A stretch of 64,000 bases of DNA, taken from contig NC_065433.1 of NCBI RefSeq assembly GCF_024362695.1, positions 2,263,613-2,327,612 of the forward strand. Reading direction: 5' to 3'. Source of the DNA: Pectinophora gossypiella (taxonomy: Eukaryota; Arthropoda; Insecta; Lepidoptera; Gelechiidae). The position numbers and the translations under genes were made by a program. Position 1 is the first letter of the stretch. Every line of letters begins with the position of its first letter. Below the pieces are notes generated by a model that saw only the letters and a list, made by a program, of their open reading frames with translations, did no database searches and was not told the origin of the DNA. Below are positions 41,955 to 51,764 of this stretch, piece by piece.

Positions 41955-42456
41955 TGCTAATTCCTGTATAGTCATGAGCAATAATAATGTACCCACTTTA
42001 GGACTCTGTCGCACTAACATATTTGACATTTAATGAGAGTTACGGTTTTATTTGTCAAAAAAGTTAATGTGACATGGTTTCAAAGTGTATACATATTAGT
42101 ACTCGCACACGCCATGTAATTTTATTTTAAGTTATACCTGTAATATTTTTTAACAGCTAAAAAAGAAACGGACGGGTAATCGACAGGCATAAAATTTATG
42201 GGACACACGTCAATTTTAGGCAGAAATCTAAAACAACCCTCTTAAAATTTTACGTCGGCCAATAACCCGACAGACTGCACACGTCAAAAGTGTTGCATAC
42301 CAGTGAGATACCTATTTGATTCGCCCGAGTTATTCATTCATTCTATACTTTTTAAATTAACAGCCGTCACACATCCGTCCTTTTCCTTTTCGGCGGATAA
42401 GAAAATGACAGGTATAACTTAAAATAAAATGAGATAGTAGTTATTCGAATCAGTAC
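41955..42456 (+). mobile_element. MITE-1 containing a MITE-2 insertion
   Basis: Left end 'gtgctaattcctgta' is followed at once by MITE-2 and then by 'taattttattttaagttata' and the rest of MITE-1 up to the diverged right end near 42456. Confidence 0.85.
41969..42114 (+). mobile_element. MITE-2 nested in MITE-1
   Basis: 'atagtcatgagcaataataa' to 'catattagtactcgcacac', slightly diverged at both ends. Confidence 0.8.
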
Positions 42457-42610
42457 CACAGTGTAACTATGTTACCTACTGAATAAAGATATTATTGAAT
42501 TTTGAAAGTAAATTTCGAGTCGGACGTTGGTGACAGGGAGTGTCTCTTCTGTGGTTACGTAGTAGTCTTGTGTATTCTATACCTACATATGCCTACTGTC
42601 TATGTTCATC

Positions 42611-42758
42611 GTACAGTCATGAACAATATCATGTACCTACTTTAGAACCCTGTCGCACTATCTTATTTGACATTTAATGAGAGTTACGGTTGTATTTGTC
42701 AAAAAAGTTAATGTGACATGGTTTCAAAGTGTATACATATTAGTACTCGTGACCGTAC
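42611..42758 (+). mobile_element. MITE-2, 148 bp
   Basis: 'gtacagtcatgaacaatatc' to 'tagtactcgtgaccgtac'. Intact ends, only ~500 bp from the nested copy. Confidence 0.88.
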
Positions 42759-43008
42759 ACATGTGCCCTTCGTGTGTTCTATTGTGTACGAATAAATAAA
42801 TACAAAAACGATATTGCCACGAATGAGGCAGGAAATGAAAAATGGAAAGAGAATTTTCCAATATTTCGCTACTTGCTTTGTATGTGTACAGTACCTACTC
42901 AGGTACTATTCATGTTCTATGACAGACAGATACAATTCACGCCTGTAATCCTTATGACTATAGACAGAAATAAGTCACATATTGGCTGCTGACCAGTCCA
43001 TCGCTCAC

Positions 43009-43476
43009 ACAGGGTGTTAGTGACATCGTAACAAAAACTTTCAGGGATGATTCAGACCATGAGTCTGCGTTGATATCAAGTTGAATTTTAAAAAGATACT
43101 TAATAAAAGTTTCGTGAATTTTCCGACAGGAAATTCCATTTGATATCAACTCAGAATCATGGTCTAAATCATCCCCCTCAGTATTCGTTACGGTGTCACT
43201 AACACCCATACCTACTTGTATGGCTACCTGTACGTACTGGTACGGGGTGTATGTAAGTGACATCGTAACGAATACTGAGAGGGGTGATACAGCTCATTAT
43301 TCTGAGTTAATATCAAGTGGAATTTTCCATCACAAAAGTATACAATTGAAAATAATTTAAAAATACTAAAAGAAAATCATGAATTTTGCGACGGAAAATT
43401 CCACTTGATATTAACTCAGAATCATGGCCTGAATCCTCTCCCTTAGTATTCGTTACGATGTTACTAACACCCTGTA
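43009..43476. mobile_element. MITE-D, four-arm (double hairpin) copy
   Basis: Forward, reverse, linker ('catacctacttgtatggcta'), forward, reverse. The outer ends are 'acagggtgttagtgacatcg' and 'gttactaacaccctgt'. The second hairpin has a different loop from the first. No ORF is supported. Confidence 0.88.
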
Positions 43477-43525
43477 TAGATAATAATATTAATAATCCAT
43501 AATTTTGGCCGAGTCAGATTCTTCT

Positions 43526-43582
43526 CCTGGGTTGTGAGATCAATAAATGACATCATCAACCCTGGTGTCATAACATGGCTCA
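43526..43582 (-). mobile_element. SINE-C 3' scrap
   Basis: 'catcaaccctggtgtcat' reversed matches the SINE-C 'gacaccagggttgatgagg' end. Confidence 0.45.
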
Positions 43583-43584
43583 AA

Positions 43585-44178
43585 TAACGACTTTAACGCT
43601 GTAGACATCAGGGTTTTATTATTAAAGATGTAGGGGTATTAAAGGCATAACCCCCGCGGAGCACACCAGTTATTGCTTATCCCACCCTCGGTATACAACA
43701 CACCATAGACGGCGTCGTCTATGGCGCCCACGCAATAGAAGAAAGAGGTGGGAAGGGCCAAGTGAGCGAGAAACGCGCGCCATACAAGTATGAGCAAATA
43801 GTTCATACTTCAACTTTGCACTCCTCTCGTCCGCAAACTTTACGACTCACGGAGTTCCGCGACAGTATATTAAAAAGTCGTCTTGTGCATTATAATTATA
43901 ACCTGCAGGCCAAAAAATCAAACATCAACTATCATGCAAGAAAATCCTTTTGTCAGCCCTCAGACGTCACACATACAGTTATACGATAATGTCAATGTGT
44001 AGTGTCCGTGTAAAACGTGGTTATTTGTATGAAGAGTACGCGGTGAATCCATCTTTCAAACTTCAGGCTAATCTCGAGACCCACTGTATGAGTTTATTAG
44101 CAGTTTTTACTGCTTCATGGAAACTATAGAGTAAAATGGATAATGCTCAGAAATGCATAGAGCATCACGGACCTCCCC
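43585..44178. other. Stretch with a 9-bp-stem hairpin, no gene seen
   Basis: 43703-43724 'ccatagacggcgtcgtctat' then 'gg' forms a perfect 9-bp stem with a 4-base loop. A 75-codon ORF at 43762-43989 has no domain. Confidence 0.4.
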
Positions 44179-44184
44179 GTGTTG

Positions 44185-44534
44185 CACTTTAGAACCCTGT
44201 CGCACTATTGTATTTTACATTTCTTCTTCTTCTTCTTCACATGGCTCATGTAACGATAATTCACTTAAGTACATCAGTAAGGAGTAACCGGGACCAGCGG
44301 CTCAACGTGCCTTCCGAAGCACGGATCGGCTTACTTTCGGACAATCAGGTGATCAGCCCGTAATGTCCTAACCAAACTAGATGTTTGTGATATGTCCCCA
44401 CCGGGATTCGAACCCGGGACCTCCGAACCGTGAGCCCAGCGTTGAGACCACTGGACCACTTACGATTTAATTTGTCAAAAAACTTAATGTGACATGGTAT
44501 CAAAGTGTATACATATTAGTACTCGTGACCGTAC
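44185..44534 (+). mobile_element. MITE-2 interrupted by SINE-C
   Basis: Left part 'cactttagaaccctgtcgca' to 'ttacattt', then a reverse SINE-C, then 'acgatttaatttgtcaaaaa' to 'actcgtgaccgtac'. The extreme left TIR is missing. Confidence 0.8.
44221..44462 (-). mobile_element. SINE-C, reverse, nearly complete
   Basis: Left edge is the reversed (gaa)n tail 'cttcttcttcttcttc'; then the core ('agcggctcaacgtgccttcc'), 'gacaatcaggtgatcagccc', B box 'gggattcgaacccgggacct' and A box side 'gaccactggaccac'. A clean target duplication is not evident. Confidence 0.8.
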
Positions 44535-44821
44535 AAAACTTCTAAGTGCGCTTGCACACCAGAGACGATGGTTTGAACGACGTGTCTGTAAGCGCCCTAA
44601 ATCCTATTGATTCCTCACTGATTTAATAATTCACTATAACTCATCGATTGTCATAATTTTCAATTTTATTTGCATACTATGATGTACAAGTCGGTAAGTT
44701 ACGTATGAGTTTCACATCACAGACCCTTTCCGGTACAACAAAACATACATAACATAATAAGAAGTTTAAAATGTGTCGACATGAATCGCTTTTCGCGCGA
44801 TTTTGGGTTTTTAATTAACAC

Positions 44822-45085
44822 ATTTGAGACATTGTCGAAATCACTTTGTGAGACGGTCCTTTGTTTGATAAGAACTTTTCGGGCTTGAATCACCTGATTG
44901 TTTGAAAAAGTAAGATGATTCCATGCTTCGGAGGGCACGTTAAGCCGTTGCTCCCGGCTATTAGACGTAAAAACACCTCCACCAACCCGCAACGGAGCAG
45001 CCTGGTGGAGTATGCTCCATAATCCCTGCGGTTGATTGAGGGAAGGCCTGTGCCCAGCAGTGGGACGTGTACTTACAGGCTGTTT
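44822..45085 (+). mobile_element. SINE-1 lacking its tRNA head
   Basis: Begins inside the unit at 'gacattgtcgaaatcacttt' and runs to 'cccagcagtgggacgtgtac'. 5'-truncated. Confidence 0.8.
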
Positions 45086-45089
45086 TGAT

Positions 45090-45715
45090 TTTTCTGATGA
45101 CATTTGAGAATTCTTCTTTTACGCGGCAGTGTCTAGAGTAAATATTGTACCAGGCGAAGTCGGGTCGAGATTTTTAATATATTTTTTATCCGTGACGTCC
45201 TGTGAATCAACTCCCGCTGGGCGGTTAATCTCTAAACAGATGCATTATGATCTAGCGGGGATCGGCCGTAGCACGCTGCGCCCGCGCGCCCCCTTCGGAT
45301 TACCTACACTAAACCTGCCGAGGGTAACCATTCTATGAACCGCGCATGAAGTCAAAAAAAGTAAAAATAATTAAAAAATATAATTATGTTACCTAAAGCG
45401 ATTTTGAAAGTTTGAAACTGATGCAATAAGGTCAATAAGTATGGCCACATTTTTGTACCCATTTGGACAATATAGTATTCAAACTGCCTTACAAATAAAC
45501 CGGTGTAACTTTTTATACCGATCATAACCTAAGAACAAGCACAATCTACAAATGAACCCGGAATAACTTATACCTTAATGTAACGTCTCATACTATGGCT
45601 AAACCAACTCTCACCCTAGTTTAAGTTCGGAATAACCTAAAACTGACTGACATTGACAGATGTGAATTTTTGGTGATTTTGTTGGTTTCTTCTCGATTTT
45701 CTTAAATTGTCTCCT
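45090..45715. other. Stretch with no gene seen
   Basis: 45240-45300 is locally GC-rich ('cgctgcgcccgcgcgccccc'). No ORF or repeat call. Confidence 0.35.
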
Positions 45716-45719
45716 TATC

Positions 45720-46095
45720 GGTGCTAATTCTTGTAAATACCATCTAATTTTATTTTAAGTTATATCTGTCATTTTCTTATCCGCCGAAAAGGAAAGGGAC
45801 GTGTAATCGACAAGCATAAAATTTATGGAAACGTCAATTTTAAGAACAAATCTAAAACAACCGTCTAAAAATTTTACATTGGCCAATAACCTGACAGAAT
45901 TAAGTTGACAGCACACGTCAAACGGTTTGCATACCAGCGAGATACCTTTTTGATTCGCCCGGGTTATTCAATCATTAACTCATTCTTCCTAAAATTAAGA
46001 GCTGTCAATTATCCGTCCCTTTCCTTTTCAGCGGATAAGAAAATGACTGGTATAACTAAAAGTAAAATTAGGAGGTGTCTACAGGAATCGGGGCC
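45720..46095 (+). mobile_element. MITE-1, complete uninterrupted copy
   Basis: 'ggtgctaattcttgtaaata' to 'caggaatcggggcc', 376 bp, the same span as the copy at 1583. It serves as the reference copy for the nested ones. Confidence 0.88.
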
Positions 46096-46179
46096 ATTAT
46101 CGGCTTACACCAGGTTTAACTATTCCTAGTATAGGTAATCTTGAAATAGGGATGGGGTTTTCATTTGTAAGACCTTAAG

Positions 46180-46345
46180 AGTTATTCTAGGCACGTTACG
46201 CCGTTGGTCCTACTTAGTGATGTAAGTGAGTAGTCGTTACATGAGCCATGTCACGGGCCTTTGGCGGCTCAATAGTAACCTTGACAACAGTTTGATGAGG
46301 TAGGTACTTCACCTCACAACCCACACTATAGAAGAAGAAAAAGAA
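46180..46345 (+). mobile_element. SINE-C 3' fragment
   Basis: 'gcacgttacgccgttggtcc', 'catgagccatgtcacgggcc' and 'cacctcacaacccacactat' then 'agaagaagaaa'. Confidence 0.7.
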
Positions 46346-46698
46346 CTATTCTAAGAGCACAAACAATTCCTCTGTTAGTTTTTACGACATGCCCGGGAAT
46401 ATACAACGTGTTTTCTTATTCGCTCCCAGTAGCGTAAAAGTATACAGAAGAACAGTTAGCACACTCCATATAAGTACCTGCACAGTAAGCTATCGAGTAT
46501 ACCTGCTGTCTTTTTTTAGCTATGCCTTTATGTTACCCTAGGGTAACTGGCTATGGTGAAATCACACGATAATTAAATGTTTCCGACTGAGTTGTCTTTC
46601 ATATAATATGCGTTTATTGTTATTTTGTTATGCTTGTAGCGGTGTGAAGGGGAATTTGGTTAAATTGAGTTTAAACATTTTAGGAAATCCGTTTTTTT

Positions 46699-46897
46699 GG
46701 ACAGCCTCAGTGGTTAGAGAGTTAGGCTCACCTTTATAAGACCGTCTTTTGTTTGGCTAGGACATTGTAAGCTGAATCGCATGGTTGTCCGAAAAAGTGA
46801 AACGATTCCGTGCTTCGGAGGGCACGTTAAGCCTTCGGTCCGTTGATAGAGGGGAGGCACTGTGCCCAGCAGTGGGACGTAGAAGGCTGTTTATGTA
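46699..46897 (+). mobile_element. SINE-1-like copy with internal deletions
   Basis: 'cagcctcagtggttagagag', 'tgtccgaaaaagtgaaacga', 'gcttcggagggcacgttaag' and 'cccagcagtgggacgtagaa'. The B-box segment and the segment between core and tail are lost. Confidence 0.7.
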
Positions 46898-47379
46898 TGT
46901 AATGTATCCACTTAAGACTTCATATTAAATGTGAAAACTTGATTCAGTTGTGGTCCTGCCCACCCCAAATAAAAGATCAAAAATATTTTTTTACTAGTGT
47001 CTAGTACTCTTTTGAAAATCAAATTAAGTAGATAACATAAATTGAAAACTTCTTTATTCAATAGCAATACGAGAAGCACAATATTTCATCAGGGCCCTTA
47101 TTTTATAATCGCTCGCATTCAACTCGCATGCGAAAATATATACCTGTTTCATCTTGCATATATGACCAGTTCTGCTGCGCTACACGTAAAATGGGTAAAT
47201 ATTCAGAGTGTCAGTGACATCGTAAGGAAAACTTTGAGGGATGATTCAGACCATAATTCTGAGTTAATATATCTAGTGGAATTTTCCGTCACAAAATTCA
47301 TGTTTTTTTTTAGTTTTTATAATTATTTTCAATTCTATACTTTTACAATGGAAAATTCCACTTGATATTAACTCAGAAT

Positions 47380-47393
47380 AATCAGCTGAATCA
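47380..47393. repeat. 14-bp target duplication of SINE-2 (left)
   Basis: 'aatcagctgaatca', repeated exactly at 47688-47701. Confidence 0.95.
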
Positions 47394-47687
47394 AGGAGCT
47401 CGGTGGCGCAGCGGTTAACGCACTGGGTCTGCGTTTGTTGAAGTTAAGCAACTTTCGCAAAGGCCATCATAGGATGGGTGACCACGAGAAAAAAAGTTTT
47501 CATCTCGAGCTCCTCCGTGCTTCGGAAGGCACGGTAAGCCGTTGGTCCCGGCTGCATTAGCAGTCGTTAATAACCACCAATCCGCACTGGGCCCGCGTGG
47601 TGGTTTAAGGCCTGATCTCCCTATCCATCCATCCATAGGGGAGGCCCGTGCCCCAGTAGTGGGGACCTTAATGGTCTGGTGATGATG
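47394..47687 (+). mobile_element. SINE-2, full length, 294 bp
   Basis: Best-delimited copy. 'ctcggtggcgcagcggttaa' (A-box-like), 'gaagttaagcaactttcgca' and 'taggatgggtgaccac' (5S-like, spacer one base shorter here), the core, then 'tccctatccatccatccata' and a 'tgatgatg' tail. Confidence 0.93.
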
Positions 47688-47774
47688 AATCAGCTGAATC
47701 ATGATTTTTCTCAATCTCAGTATTCGTTACGATGTCACTCATGTCATTCATGAAAATGTAATGTAAGTGTCCTT

Positions 47775-47855
47775 TTTATTTATTTTTCGTTCCATACTTT
47801 TGCGACGGAAAATTCCACTTGGTATGTACTCAGAATCATGGTCTAAATCATGCAG
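47775..47855 (+). mobile_element. MITE-D single-arm fragment
   Basis: 'cttttgcgacggaaaattcc' to 'actcagaatcatggtctaaa'. Truncated after the inner arm. Confidence 0.65.
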
Positions 47856-47859
47856 TAGC

Positions 47860-48990
47860 CTGTATAGCTGTCTCATCTTGCATATGACAAGTTCTGCTGT
47901 GCTACAAGTAAAATGGGTAAATATACAGTTTGAACTACTGGGAGCTTACCCCAGTACTTCTGTTAACAGAACTGTCACACGTAACTACTGATTAACAGAA
48001 CTAATAGGACAAATTATAGGCGACCGTTAGGAAACGGAATTTAAAATATTGTCACTGTTAGCCAATATAATTAAAAGTTTTTTATTTAATTTTGTCACTC
48101 AAAACACTGTCTTCGTCCGTCACTATGTGGTTTTCAAAATATTTCTCGTTTTATACTTTATCTTCTCACGATTTTTAATTATCATTTATTAACACTTAGG
48201 TACACTCTTACGTCTTGCAAACATTAAATCGTATGAATCATTGATAATACTATCACAAATTTACATTGGTATACGTAAAATCACTCAATTACTATTTTAC
48301 TTTAAATATCTTTATTCATAGAAAGTAAGGTATACAAATAGTTTAGATCTAGTACTAGCCTAGAATAAACAGATAAATGAGACTTACATATTATGTTTTG
48401 CAGGTTGTAAACACCTTTATAACACATTTCAACACTAAACATACACTATTTTTATATCATAAAACATGCTTGTTACGTAGAATAAATTACGTTGGTAGAT
48501 TTAATAAGTTATTGTGGACACTTAGCACTGAGTACACATTGTAGCATTATGAATTAATTGGAGAAATAACATTGTTAAGTAATAAAATATAAATTGTATA
48601 AATAAAAACAAGGTAGCAATTAAAATATGGTCAGCGCACGGAATCCCAGTAGTTCCGTACAGCGCTTGATACAAAAATGCGGCGAAAATGATGTTCAATC
48701 TACGGTAGTAAATCTATGAACAGAACTGTACAACAGAACTAGTCTGAAGAGTTAAAGTCGAGCGATTCAAAAATAAGGCTCACATTTTTTTTTTTTTTAC
48801 TTATTCCAATAAGAAAGTATACTATCTGGCAATTTTTTTATTAAAATTCTGATAAACGATTCTTTACTGTAAGTAATACAGCAGTATATATTTAGTATAT
48901 ACGATTGTGTATGTGTATATAAAATGAGTACTTATATTATTTTATTTTACTTATTTGCGCGCTACACTGCAGCTGTACTAATGTACCTTA
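47860..48990. other. AT-rich stretch, no gene seen
   Basis: About 1.1 kb. 47870-47930 repeats 'catatgaccagttctgctg' and 'gtaaaatgggtaaatat' from 47157-47205. 48305-48330 looks like a reversed LINE end. No coding signal. Confidence 0.4.
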
Positions 48991-48993
48991 TCC

Positions 48994-49108
48994 TTTGCCA
49001 AAGGTTGCCTGGAAGAGATTATGCCCGCCTTAGAATAAGTTTATCCTGTAAATGTTTTGTAAATTTGTGTGCAATAAAGTGTTTTATTATTATTAATACT
49101 TACAAAAG
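48994..49108 (+). mobile_element. LINE 3' end with (TTA)n tail
   Basis: 'ggttgcctggaagagattat' to 'gtgcaataaagtgttttatt' with a 'attattaat' tail, a LINE 3'-end type shared with 52870 and 54326. It abuts the LINE relic below. Confidence 0.6.
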
Positions 49109-49114
49109 AAGGGT

Positions 49115-49610
49115 ATGAGAGTGAATGTTAATAAGACGAAAGTTTTGGTGATGGAAAGAGAAGAAAATGTGTCTGAGTGTAGAATTATGATTGGGAATGA
49201 AATGGTAGAACAAGTGAATGAATTTGTGTATTTGGGTACTATATGTTTACAAGGGATGGTAAATGTGATGAAGATATAGAAAGGAGAGTGAGATTGGGTA
49301 ATTCAGTGAATGGGGCAATGCACGCAGTTGTTAGTAGCCAATGTATCTCGCAAGATGCGAGGATGGCTGTTCACAATGCAGTGCTTGTCCCTACGCTGAA
49401 GTACGGTAGTGAATGTTGGATATGGCAGAAGAAGCATGAAAGTAGGATCAATGCCGTAGAAATGAGGTCTTTGCGTAGCATCTGCGGTGTGAAGTTGAGT
49501 GATAGAGTGAGAAACAGTGTGATAAGACAGAGATGTGGTGTAAAAGACGATATAGTGACTAGGATTGAGAAGGGAATGTTAGGTTGGTTTGGACACGTAG
49601 TAAAGTCATT
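49115..49610 (+). pseudogene. LINE reverse transcriptase C-terminal domain, frameshifted
   Basis: Frame 1 (49115-~49240) encodes 'VNVNKTKVLVMEREE' to 'VNEFVYLGT'; after a one-base shift, frame 2 (~49243-49610) encodes 'FTRDGKCDEDIERRVRLGNS', 'LVPTLKYGSECWIWQKKHES' and 'VTRIEKGMLGWFGHV'. These are hallmark segments of the region after the RT palm in insect non-LTR retrotransposons. The copy is 5'-truncated and ends after the W-F-G-H motif. The frameshift makes it non-functional. Confidence 0.85.
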
Positions 49611-49654
49611 GTACCTTTGCTATTGTAGTAAGGCTATATAATAGGCTAACTACT

Positions 49655-49740
49655 ATCATTGTAGACGACGATACAGCTCACCACCTATCACGTTGCGTCT
49701 AATAGAAAGCTCGGTGATGTGTGGGTACTACCGTCTTCTG
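49655..49740 (+). mobile_element. SINE body fragment
   Basis: 'gacgatacagctcaccacct' and 'aatagaaagctcggtgatgt' match 15050-15110. Confidence 0.55.
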
Positions 49741-49829
49741 TGGGATCCAACAGGCGGAAAATTAAGGAGCGACTGAAAAACAGCGTCTGTTCTACGGAAA
49801 TAGACACAATGATGAGTTCGTGTCCTATT

Positions 49830-49972
49830 CACTGCTGCGCCACATTATGTACTGAGTTTTAAAAAAAAATTTTATGATATTTTGTCGTTTTTACTCTGTT
49901 TGTACTTTGTATGTAATGTGTCACAATTTTTTGAATAAACATTTTCTCTCTCTCTCTCTCTTCTGTGTGATT
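49830..49972 (+). mobile_element. LINE-like 3' end with (TC)n tail
   Basis: 'tttgaataaacattttctct' followed by a (tc)n run, a retroposed 3'-end signature. Confidence 0.45.
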
Positions 49973-50000
49973 AAACGTCTGATGATATGGCCGGATATGG

Positions 50001-50148
50001 GTACAGTCATGAGCAATATAATGTACCCACTTTAGGACTCTGTCGCACTGACATATTTGACATTTAGTGAGACTTACAGTTCAATTTGTCAAAAAAGTTA
50101 ATATGACATGGTACCAAAGTGTATACATATTAATGCTCGTGACCGTAC
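50001..50148 (+). mobile_element. MITE-2, 148 bp
   Basis: 'gtacagtcatgagcaatata' to 'taatgctcgtgaccgtac'. Perfect family length and intact ends. Confidence 0.88.
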
Positions 50149-50159
50149 GTACAAGTACC

Positions 50160-50885
50160 GTAATACACAAGGTTATATGCAAAAGTTCAAAGATTGAAAT
50201 CTACAAGCCACGTTAAAAATAATTTAAATAAGAAACCAACTATTATAATATCTTATTACTTATTATTATTTGCATGTTGTGTCCATATCTCGGGAATCGG
50301 GAATCGTAGTCGGGAATATGGAATCCCGGACTTTTGGAAGGTAAGGAAGCCAACACGTAGAGGCGTAAGACAATTTAATCTAAATATGGTGTGACACCCA
50401 CTGGCGATGGGAGAGTACCCAAAGTCAAGCCCGGGTACCCGGTCTTTTGATTGTGCTATTGTTTTTTCTATATTTATTTTCTATAGTAAAATTGTTATTT
50501 TAATTGTTTTTGTCATATACTTACTTGTAATAAAAAGATGTAAGTTGTAATAAATAACTGTTACTTGCAGCACATTTATTTTATTCTTATTTTCAAAATA
50601 AAAATGGAAATGGAAAACGATATTTAAATACTTGTTACTTATCAATAAAGCAGCGACTATTTAAAGCAATCCGTTATTTTAATATTTCCCTTTTCGACTT
50701 TCGAACAAAGTTAATCCCAAAGACGTTAAGACTCGGGTGTCAGTTTCGTTTCATTTAGATTTATATTTAAAAAATAATGTGCATTGATGCCACGGCCCAC
50801 GCTGCCTTCTAAATCCCAAGTCAGGCGACGCGGCACAGATTACTTGACGGAACTTTTGTAGCTTTCAATTCGGTGCCTCTGAGAG
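50160..50885. other. Stretch with no gene seen
   Basis: 50280-50330 has 'cgggaat' repeated. 50380-50445 has 'gcgatgggagagtacccaaa', possibly a dispersed repeat end. AT-rich remainder. Confidence 0.35.
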
Positions 50886-50889
50886 ACAG

Positions 50890-51014
50890 TATAGTCATGA
50901 GCACCTTGTCGCACTATCATATTTGACATTTAATGAGACTTTCGGTTTAATTTGTCAAAAAAGTTAAGGTGACATGGTATCAAAGTGTATACATGTGTGT
51001 ACTCGTGACTGTAC
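50890..51014 (+). mobile_element. MITE-2 with internal deletion
   Basis: 'tatagtcatgagcac' joins directly to 'cttgtcgcactatcatattt', losing ~22 bp; the right end 'actcgtgactgtac' is intact. Confidence 0.8.
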
Positions 51015-51323
51015 ACGCGACTTTAGAAAATGAGAGGAAAATTATATTAACTAAGTTGCACACAGTCCAAACTGATTGTTGCATTGTTTCGACGATAAGT
51101 GAAAATAATATATTATACTGCCCTTCGGGTGAGGACAGATGTGCGGAAGAAGGTCAAATGAAACCACGAGGTGAAATAGCGAACAATTATGTACTTAGTT
51201 CAAAGAACAGACGCTTAGGTCGGATGGCGCATGGCGCCCTGTACTATAGACCGACAGTGCTTGATATGACAAAACTCGCTGTCAATGTAAGTAGGCAGGT
51301 ACATCAAGTCTGCATGATGTATT

Positions 51324-51443
51324 AATAAAATAGATAACAATCCACCAGTTGGAGACTTCTCCTGCAGAGTGTGCGGTAGAGTTTGCCGCTCTAGGATTGG
51401 CTTGCACAGCCATGAAAGAAAGTGCATTTCTTCGAGGCAATGA
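51324..51443 (+). pseudogene. LINE protein C-terminal zinc-finger relic
   Basis: An open segment ending TGA at 51441-51443 encodes 'GDFSCRVCGRVCRSRIGLHS' then 'HERKC'. The C-x2-C...H-x3-6-C finger with S-R-I-G-L is typical of the extreme C-terminus of several invertebrate LINE proteins. Upstream coding is decayed. Confidence 0.6.
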
Positions 51444-51764
51444 CGTCATAAATCGTCTGAAACAGACGTATAAGGCCAATGATGATGATGATGAGCCTAG
51501 ATGAGTGGTAATCAGTTCCATCTCCAACACGATCGACAGGAAGCAAACGTGTAGTTTAATGGTTGTAGTATCTAAAACAATAAAAATAAACTTAACGCCT
51601 TATTACAAAACGAAGACTAGAGATAAACTAGGTTTAAAATAACAATCCGCGTCACGAAAGAAGTCGACGGATTATAATTACACTCTTCTTCTTATCGTAT
51701 GGGTTGTGAGGTGGAATACCAGCCTCATCAACCCTGGTGTCAGGGTTATAATTACACTAACTAA

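Larger units (their letters stand above)
41868..42505 (+). mobile_element. LINE-B 3' end split by MITE-1, itself split by MITE-2
   Basis: LINE-B sequence ('gccgtagttttaggcggttg' to 'aaaaattgacgatacaaa') stops near 41953 and resumes near 42461 with 'gtgtaactatgttacctact' and 'gaataaagatattattgaat'. The inserted block is MITE-1. Confidence 0.85.
47204..47745. mobile_element. MITE-D hairpin split by SINE-2
   Basis: Left arm 'gtgtcagtgacatcgtaagg', loop near 47310-47340, right arm 'attccacttgatattaactc', interrupted at 47380-47701, resuming to 'acgatgtcactcatgtc'. Confidence 0.85.

Noticed and set aside
43585..43730. Hairpin 'ccatagacggcgtcgtctat' as a regulatory RNA
   Set aside because: A short stem in what looks like a dispersed repeat; no surrounding structure to support an RNA gene.
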